NCBI GenBank assembly: GCA_001767525.1 | Contig: MELF01000015.1 | Location: forward strand, 1 to 64,000 | Reading direction: 5' to 3' | Source of the DNA: Acidobacteria bacterium RIFCSPLOWO2_12_FULL_68_19 | GTDB lineage: Bacteria > Acidobacteriota > Vicinamibacteria > Vicinamibacterales > UBA2999 | Length of the DNA stretch: 64,000 nt | Shown here: piece by piece, positions 58,694 through 64,000 of the stretch | Layout: each line of letters begins with the position of its first letter | Position numbering within the stretch: the stretch's first letter is position 1 | The notes under the pieces: model-generated | What the model saw: only the letters and a program-made list of their open reading frames with translations | What the model was told of the DNA's origin: nothing | The model's database searches: none | Translations under genes and position numbers: made by a program

Positions 58694-59842
58694 ATGAAAT
58701 GTCTTCTGTCGGGCGCGGTGGCGCTCTCGCTCGCGGCCGCGTTCACCGTGCCGGTGGCCGGACAGGGTGCGCCCCAGGGGCGGCAGCGCATCGACGTCTC
58801 GAAGCTCGGGCCCCAGGTGGGCGAGCGGGTTCCCGACTTCAGCCTGCCGGACCAGGCGGGGCGCGTCCGCAACCTGCAGTCGATCATGGGGCCGCGCGGC
58901 GCGATGATCGTCTTCTATCGCTCGGCGGACTGGTGACCGTTCTGCCGCACGCAGCTCGTGGAGCTGCAAGGACGCGTCGAGGAGCTTCGCAGCAACGGCC
59001 TCGGGCTCGTGGGAGTGAGCTACGACTCGCAGCAGATCCTGGCCGACTTCACCAAGCGTCACAGCATCGCCTTTCCGCTGCTGTCCGACGCCGGCTCGGC
59101 GACGATCCGCCGCTACGGCATCCTCAACACGGTAGTAGAGGAAGCGCTCGGGCCGAACGGGAAGGATCCGGCCGTCCGCGCCGACCTCGCGAGGTATGCG
59201 ACGGTCAACGAGCCCAGCGAGCGTCAGCGCGGCATTCCTTTCCCGGGGACGTTCATCGTCGACCGGCAGGGGCGGGTGACCTCACGCTTCTTCGAGGACT
59301 ACTACTGGGAGCGGAATACCGTCTCGAACCTGCTGCTGCGGCTCGGCGCCGGCACCCCGCCGGTGCAGGCGACGCAGGTCGCGACCGATCACCTGGAGCT
59401 TCGAACCTACCCGAGCGACGCCTCGGTATCGCTCGGGACGCGCTTCACGATCGCGCTCGACATCACCCCCAAGCGCGGCATGCACGTCTACGCGCCAGGG
59501 GCGTCGAACTACCGGGTGATCTCGCTCACGGTGAACCCGCAGTCCCACGTGCGGACCTCGCCGCTGCGGTACCCGGCGTCGGAGGTCTACCACTTCGTGC
59601 CGCTGAACGAGCGCGTCCCGGTATTCCAGAAGCCGTTCACGCTGCTCGTGGACGTGGCGGCCGAAGCGACCGCGGAGGCGCGCAAGGCGCTCGCCGGCAG
59701 GACCGAACTGGTGATCTCGGGCACGCTGGAGTACCAGGCGTGCGACGACAAGATCTGCTACAACCCCGTGTCGCTGCCGCTGACGTGGAAGGTGGCCATG
59801 CACGGGCTGGTGCCGGGGGCGCCCCAGCCGCCTCAGCAATAA
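58694..59842 (+). CDS. Selenocysteine-containing redoxin with DsbD-alpha-like C-terminal domain
   Basis: 382 residues read through an in-frame UGA at 58934-58936 as selenocysteine 81. N-terminal signal peptide, then an AhpC/TSA-like redoxin domain: VGERVPDFSLPDQAGRVRNL and YRSADW-U-PFCRTQLVELQ, where homologues have Cys at the UGA, giving a UxxC redox pair with Cys84. The frame continues uninterrupted with LVGVSYDSQQILADFTKRHS and PFPGTFIVDRQGRVTSRFFE. The C-terminal part (about 230-375) resembles the DsbD N-terminal disulfide domain with Cys350 and Cys355 (YQACDDKICY). A 7-bp stem (58951-58967) sits at the place of a bacterial SECIS. tRNA-Sec and selABD lie directly downstream. Confidence 0.85.
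58951..58967 (+). promoter_or_regulatory. Bacterial SECIS hairpin candidate
   Basis: GCAGCTC-GTG-GAGCTGC: perfect 7-bp stem with a GUG loop whose apex lies 22-24 bases after the UGA at 58934-58936. Bacterial SECIS elements are short stem-loops in the coding sequence just downstream of the Sec UGA, with a G in the apical loop, recognised by SelB. Confidence 0.7.
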
Positions 59843-59851
59843 CGCGAAGGC

Positions 59852-59946
59852 TGGCGGAGAAGGGAGGGAGTCGAACCCTCCAGGGTCCTTACGGACCCCA
59901 GACTGGTTTTGAAGACCAGCGGCGCCACCGGGCACCTTCCTTCTCC
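59852..59946 (-). tRNA. selC: tRNA-Sec(UCA)
   Basis: Minus-strand tRNA with an 8-bp acceptor stem GGAGAAGG/CCTTCTCC (59939-59946 and 59856-59863), T stem GAGGG/CCCTC, a long variable arm with stem GGGTCC/GGACCC and loop GTAA, anticodon loop CTTCAAA giving UCA, discriminator G and encoded CCA (59852-59854). The 8+5 acceptor/T arrangement and UCA anticodon are specific to selenocysteine tRNA. It is convergent to the selenoprotein gene and opposite in strand to selA. Confidence 0.97.
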
Positions 59947-59987
59947 GCGGGCTTCCGCCCATCGTACTCTCACGGGCGCCTCTCACG

Positions 59988-61391
59988 ATGACGCTGCGCG
60001 ACCTTCCCGCCGTGAGCCGCCTGCTCGCCCACCCGCGTACCGAGCGGCTGCTCGTCCGCTTCAATCGCGAGTACGTCGTCGACGGGTTCCGCGACATCCT
60101 CGACGAGCTTCGGCGCGCCATCGCCCAGGAGCGTGTCATCGACGCTGCGGCCCTCGAAGAAGATGCCATCCTCGACCGGCTCGAGGTGCGGCTGCGCGGG
60201 GCGGACGCGACCGGCCTCCAGCGCGTCGTGAACGCCACGGGCACGGTGCTGCACACCAACCTCGGACGCGCGCTGCTGGCACAACCCGCCGTCGCCGCTC
60301 TCGTCCAGGCGGCCACGCAGCCGGTCAATCTCGAATACGACCTCGCGCAGGGCGAGCGCGGACGCCGCGAACAGGCGATCGAGGACCTCCTGATGGACCT
60401 CACGGGCGCCGAGGCCGCCACGGTCGTCAACAACAACGCCGCCGCCGTGCTGCTCGTGCTGAATACCCTCGCAAGCGGCAAGGAAGTGATCGTGTCACGG
60501 GGCGAGTTGATCGAGATCGGCGGGGCGTTCCGGATTCCCGAGATCATGGCCAGGAGCGGCGCGATCCTGAAGGAAGTGGGCACGACCAACCGGACGCACC
60601 CCGCCGACTACGAGAATGCGATCACCGAACGGACCGCGCTGCTGCTGAAGGTGCACACGAGCAACTACCGGATCGTTGGCTTCGTGGCGGAGGTCGGGCT
60701 GCCCGACCTCGTCGCCATCGGTCGAGCCCACGGCCTTCCCGTCGTCGAGGACCTCGGGAGCGGCGCGCTCGTCGACTTGAGCCGCCACCAGCTGCCGAAA
60801 GAACCGGTCGTCGCCGAACGCGTGGCGCTCGGGCCAGACCTGGTCACCTTCAGCGGCGACAAGGTGCTCGGCGGACCGCAGGCCGGCCTCATCGTCGGGA
60901 AGGCCGACCGGGTGCGGGCGATCGCCGCCAACCCGCTGCATCGGGCCGTGCGGTGCGACAAGCTCACCATCGCCGCGCTCGAGGCGACGCTCCGCCTCTA
61001 CCGCGAGTCGGCATGCATCGTCCAGGACATCCCCGTGCTCAACGCGATCACCAGACCGCTCGCCGAGATCCAGGAAACGGCCGAACGGGCGCTTCCGGCC
61101 CTGCGCTCGGCGCTTGGACCCGGCTTTCGCGTCTCGGTGCAGGACTCCACCTCTCAGATCGGGAGCGGCGCGCTGCCCACGGAGGAAGTTCCCACGAAGG
61201 TGATCGCCATCGAGCATGATTTCCTCGGCGCCCACCGGATCGCGGGACGCTTCCGCCAGGCCCGTCCTCCGATCATCGGCCGCGTCAGCGACGACTGGTT
61301 CCTCCTGGACGTCCGCCTGATCATTGACCCGCTCGATCTGGTGCCGAACTGGGCCGACGAGCTCGACGGACCCGCCGGACCGCGGTCGTAA
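59988..61391 (+). CDS. selA: L-seryl-tRNA(Sec) selenium transferase
   Basis: 467 residues, full length for SelA. PLP-dependent enzyme that converts Ser-tRNA(Sec) to Sec-tRNA(Sec) using selenophosphate. Visible are [51 protein letters not shown], the aspartate of [12 protein letters not shown] and the PLP lysine in [14 protein letters not shown] (about residue 292). Followed after 5 bases by selB. The upstream 40 bases separate it from the 5' end of tRNA-Sec on the opposite strand. Confidence 0.95.
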   Translation: MTLRDLPAVSRLLAHPRTERLLVRFNREYVVDGFRDILDELRRAIAQERVIDAAALEEDAILDRLEVRLRGADATGLQRVVNATGTVLHTNLGRALLAQPAVAALVQAATQPVNLEYDLAQGERGRREQAIEDLLMDLTGAEAATVVNNNAAAVLLVLNTLASGKEVIVSRGELIEIGGAFRIPEIMARSGAILKEVGTTNRTHPADYENAITERTALLLKVHTSNYRIVGFVAEVGLPDLVAIGRAHGLPVVEDLGSGALVDLSRHQLPKEPVVAERVALGPDLVTFSGDKVLGGPQAGLIVGKADRVRAIAANPLHRAVRCDKLTIAALEATLRLYRESACIVQDIPVLNAITRPLAEIQETAERALPALRSALGPGFRVSVQDSTSQIGSGALPTEEVPTKVIAIEHDFLGAHRIAGRFRQARPPIIGRVSDDWFLLDVRLIIDPLDLVPNWADELDGPAGPRS

Positions 61392-61396
61392 CGTCG

Positions 61397-63403
61397 ATGC
61401 CGTTCATCATCGGCACCGCCGGCCACATCGACCACGGCAAGACCAGCCTGGTCAAGGCGCTGACCGGTGAAGACACCGATCGGCTGAAGGAGGAGAAGGA
61501 GCGGGGTATTTCCATCGAGCTCGGCTTCGCTCACCTCGACCTGCCGGACCTCACGCGCGCCGGCGTCATCGACGTGCCCGGCCACGAGCGTTTCATCCGC
61601 ACGATGGTGGCGGGATCGCACGGCGTCGATCTGGTCCTCTTCACCGTGGCAGCCGACGACGGCGTGATGCCGCAGACGATCGAGCACCTCGAAATCCTGC
61701 ACCTGCTCGGCGTCAAGCGCGGGATTTTCGTGCTCACCAAAGTCGATCTCGCCACGCCCGCCCGCGCCTCTGACGTGGCGAGCGAGATCGCCCGCCTCGC
61801 CGCCGGCACCTCGCTCGACGGCTCGCCGGTCGTGCCATTCTCCTTCGTCACGGGCGAGGGGCGCGGCCGCCTGCTCGCCGCAATCGCCGAGGGCCTCACC
61901 CACATCGATCGGCGTCGGCCCGCCGGATACTTCCGCGTTCCGGTGGACCGCGCATTCGTGCTGCGCGGCCATGGCCTGGTCGTGACCGGCACGGCGCTCC
62001 AGGGCGAGGTCCGGGCCGGAGACCGTTTGCGGTGCCTGCCGGGCAACGAGCTCTTCCGCGTTCGTTCCGTTCAGGTGCATGGCGAGCCGGTGGACCGCGC
62101 GACATGGGGCCAACGGATCGCCATCAACCTGGCCGGGCACGAGCGGCCGACAATCGAGAGAGGCCACGTCCTCTGCGATGAGCGGCTGACGATGATGTCG
62201 GATCGGTTCGACGCGCTGGTCGAGGTGCGGCCCACCGCGCCCGTCCCTGTGCGAAATCACCAGCGCGTCCGGGTGCACATGGGAACCGCCGAGCGGCTCG
62301 GCAAGCTGGTGATCCTGGCGACGAGCCACGGGAACGCGGAGATTCCAGGGCCAGCCGAGTATGGCTCCATACCTCCGCGCCTCCGTGGCCCGGATCAGAT
62401 CGCGCCCGGGCAGTCGGCGTTTTGCCAGGTGGCGATCGGAGAACCTCTTCTCGCCTTGCGCGGCGACCGGTTCATCGTGCGTGACGAGACGGCACAGCGG
62501 ACACTCGGCGGCGGCATCGTCCTCAATCCGTGGCCCGATACACACCGGCGCGGCGACCCGGGGCTCGACGCCAGGCTCCGGGCGTTGTGCACCGACGACT
62601 ACGGTGCGCTCGCGGAGCAGTTCCTGGATGAGCGGCCCGAGTTCGCGACAGAAGCCGCGCCGCTCTGGCACTTCCTGAACCTGCGCCTGGAGGACGCGCT
62701 CGAGCACGCCGCTCGCCGGACGGCGATTCGCGTCGTGTCGCCGGAGGAACAGCTCTTCACGACGGAGCGGAAGTGGGCTTTACTGAAGGCCGCGCTCGTG
62801 GACGGACTGCGAGACTTCCACCGCGCGCACCCGCTCGAGGCGGGCGGGGACATGGAAGCGCTGCGGGAGAAGCTGCGGGCGCCCGTGTCACCCCGGGCGT
62901 TCCGCGCCTTCGTGGCGCAGCTCGAGGCGGAACGCGTCGTGATGCGCCAGGGCAACCTGCTGCGCCTGCCCGAGCACCGCGTCGCGCTCCGATCCGACGA
63001 CCAGGCGGCGGTGGATCGGATTCACGACCTGCTCGCCCGCTCCCCGCTGGCGCCGCCTGACCTGCGGCAGATTGCCGCCGACACCGGGCTCGACCGCGCA
63101 CGGCTCGCGCAGCTGATGCGCGTCCTCGAGCGCGATCGGCTCGTCGTGCGCGCCGGCGGCGACCTCTATTTCCTGCGGGAGAGCATCGACAGCGTCGTGC
63201 GGGGCGTGCGCGAGCAGTTTTCCGAGACCGACGAGATCACGCCTGCGATGTTCCGGGATCGCTTCAACACGACGAGAAAGTACGCTATTCCACTGCTGGA
63301 GTACCTGGACCGCGAAGGGGTGACGGTCCGGATTGGCGACACGAGACGGCTCAGACAATGGTCAAAATCACCGGCCGCAAGCGAACGAAGCTCCTCGGGC
63401 TGA
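61397..63403 (+). CDS. selB: Selenocysteine-specific elongation factor
   Basis: 668 residues. GTPase domain with P-loop [28 protein letters not shown] (the G2 region of SelB, with the SelB-type GISIELGFA), [12 protein letters not shown] and LTKVDLA; EF-Tu-like domains II-III; then C-terminal winged helices (residues about 380-650) that bind the SECIS ([25 protein letters not shown]). It delivers Sec-tRNA(Sec) to UGA codons flagged by a SECIS. It overlaps the start of selD by 46 bases. Confidence 0.95.
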   Translation: MPFIIGTAGHIDHGKTSLVKALTGEDTDRLKEEKERGISIELGFAHLDLPDLTRAGVIDVPGHERFIRTMVAGSHGVDLVLFTVAADDGVMPQTIEHLEILHLLGVKRGIFVLTKVDLATPARASDVASEIARLAAGTSLDGSPVVPFSFVTGEGRGRLLAAIAEGLTHIDRRRPAGYFRVPVDRAFVLRGHGLVVTGTALQGEVRAGDRLRCLPGNELFRVRSVQVHGEPVDRATWGQRIAINLAGHERPTIERGHVLCDERLTMMSDRFDALVEVRPTAPVPVRNHQRVRVHMGTAERLGKLVILATSHGNAEIPGPAEYGSIPPRLRGPDQIAPGQSAFCQVAIGEPLLALRGDRFIVRDETAQRTLGGGIVLNPWPDTHRRGDPGLDARLRALCTDDYGALAEQFLDERPEFATEAAPLWHFLNLRLEDALEHAARRTAIRVVSPEEQLFTTERKWALLKAALVDGLRDFHRAHPLEAGGDMEALREKLRAPVSPRAFRAFVAQLEAERVVMRQGNLLRLPEHRVALRSDDQAAVDRIHDLLARSPLAPPDLRQIAADTGLDRARLAQLMRVLERDRLVVRAGGDLYFLRESIDSVVRGVREQFSETDEITPAMFRDRFNTTRKYAIPLLEYLDREGVTVRIGDTRRLRQWSKSPAASERSSSG

Positions 63404-64000
63404 CGCAGCAGGTGGCGGCGGCGGGTTGAGCGGCCAAGCTCGGCCCGGCCGACCTGCTGCACGTGCTGCACAGCCTCCCGCCGTTCCACCATCCGAACCT
63501 CATCGTCGGCACGGAAACGTTCGACGACGCGGGCGTCTTCCGCCTCCGGGACGACCTGGCGATCGTCAACACCGTCGATTTCTTCACGCCGATCGTCGAC
63601 GACCCGTACACCTTCGGGCAGATTGCCGCGGCCAATGCATTGAGCGACGTCTACGCGATGGGCGGCGAACCGGCCACCGCGCTCAACATCGTCGGGTTTC
63701 CCCGGGGAACGCTGGATCTGGAGGTCCTGACCGACATCATCCGGGGCGGATCGGAGCGGGTCCGAGCTGCCGGGGCGGTCGTCATCGGCGGCCACAGCAT
63801 CATCGACGAGGAGCTCAAGTACGGGATGGCGGTCACCGGCGTCATCCACCCCGATCGGGTCGTTCGCAACGTCGGCGTCCAGATCGGCGACGCGCTCGTG
63901 CTCACCAAGCCGCTCGGCACCGGCATCATCACGACCGGACTCAAGCGGCGCAAGGCGTCGGCGGCGAGCCTCCGCGCCGCGGTCCGCTCGATGGTACGGC
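63358..64000 (+). CDS. selD: Selenophosphate synthetase, Sec-containing, partial
   Basis: SelD makes selenophosphate from selenide and ATP. From ATG at 63358 the frame reads [21 protein letters not shown], then an in-frame UGA at 63427-63429 (residue 24), then AAKLGPADLLHVLHSLP. That UGA is the position of the catalytic Cys or Sec of SelD. Downstream are VNTVDFFTPIVDDPYTFGQI, ANALSDVYAMGGEPATALNI and GGHSIIDEELKYGMAVTGVI, typical of SelD. A short hairpin follows the UGA at 63440-63452. The gene leaves the window at its end. A start before the UGA and overlap with selB are consistent with co-translation. Confidence 0.92.
63440..63452 (+). promoter_or_regulatory. Candidate SECIS hairpin in selD
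   Basis: TCGGC-CCG-GCCGA forms a 5-bp stem with its apex 16-18 bases after the selD UGA (63427-63429). This is the right distance for a bacterial SECIS but the stem is short and the region is GC-rich, so a chance hairpin is possible. Confidence 0.4.

Noticed and set aside
59881-59898. Another copy of the GGGTCC/GGACCC REP-like hairpin
   Set aside because: It is the long variable arm of tRNA-Sec, fully explained by the tRNA structure.

Overview
The window is 64 kb of high-GC bacterial DNA. Its gene content fits an uncultured Acidobacteriota, probably class Vicinamibacteria: Oar-like TonB receptors with an N-terminal carboxypeptidase-regulatory domain, a VWFA-related protein of the acidobacterial type, secreted DUF6152-like and propeller proteins, and PQQ and cytochrome fusions. 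The taxonomic call is inference from these families; no rRNA is present.

Layout. 1-3.4 kb: transposase scrap, a small membrane protein, an antitoxin/PIN-toxin pair, and a tyrosine recombinase lying between an intact tRNA-Ser(CGA) and a broken tRNA-Ser copy that share a 19-bp anticodon-arm repeat. 3.6-6.9 kb: cytochrome c, a cytochrome/propeller protein and a degenerate dienelactone hydrolase. 6.9-20.9 kb, all minus strand: tadA, ilvA, a PHP phosphoesterase, a branched-chain amino-acid type ABC transporter (livH-livM-livK-livG-livF), a GlcG-like protein, two dehydrogenases, an M24 peptidase and an LVIVD lipoprotein. 21-34.3 kb: a broken TonB receptor and an intact one, each next to a paralogous secreted protein, around a two-component system, a tandem class II aldolase and small membrane proteins. 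34.4-39.6 kb: a molybdenum hydroxylase operon (FAD, 2Fe-2S and a split Mo subunit) divergent from an isopropylmalate-synthase-like enzyme. 39.9-58.6 kb: secreted oxidative or hydrolytic proteins (VWFA, NHL propellers, metallo-beta-lactamase folds, a TonB receptor, a quinoprotein).

58.7-64 kb is the most striking part, a selenocysteine locus. It holds a redoxin with an in-frame UGA at its peroxidatic position, a tRNA-Sec(UCA) on the opposite strand, selA, selB, and selD, which itself has an in-frame UGA at its catalytic position. Together these would make selenophosphate, charge and convert tRNA-Sec, and decode UGA in two genes of the same cluster.

Two patterns are not explained by genes. First, many spacers hold inverted islands built from short, spacer-specific words, and twin hairpins of one type also lie in frame inside a quinoprotein gene. 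Second, two near-identical sites of four TGTC repeats at 10-11 bp spacing lie ahead of a DUF6152-like gene and between a TonB receptor and an aldolase/two-component operon, a likely binding site of that response regulator.
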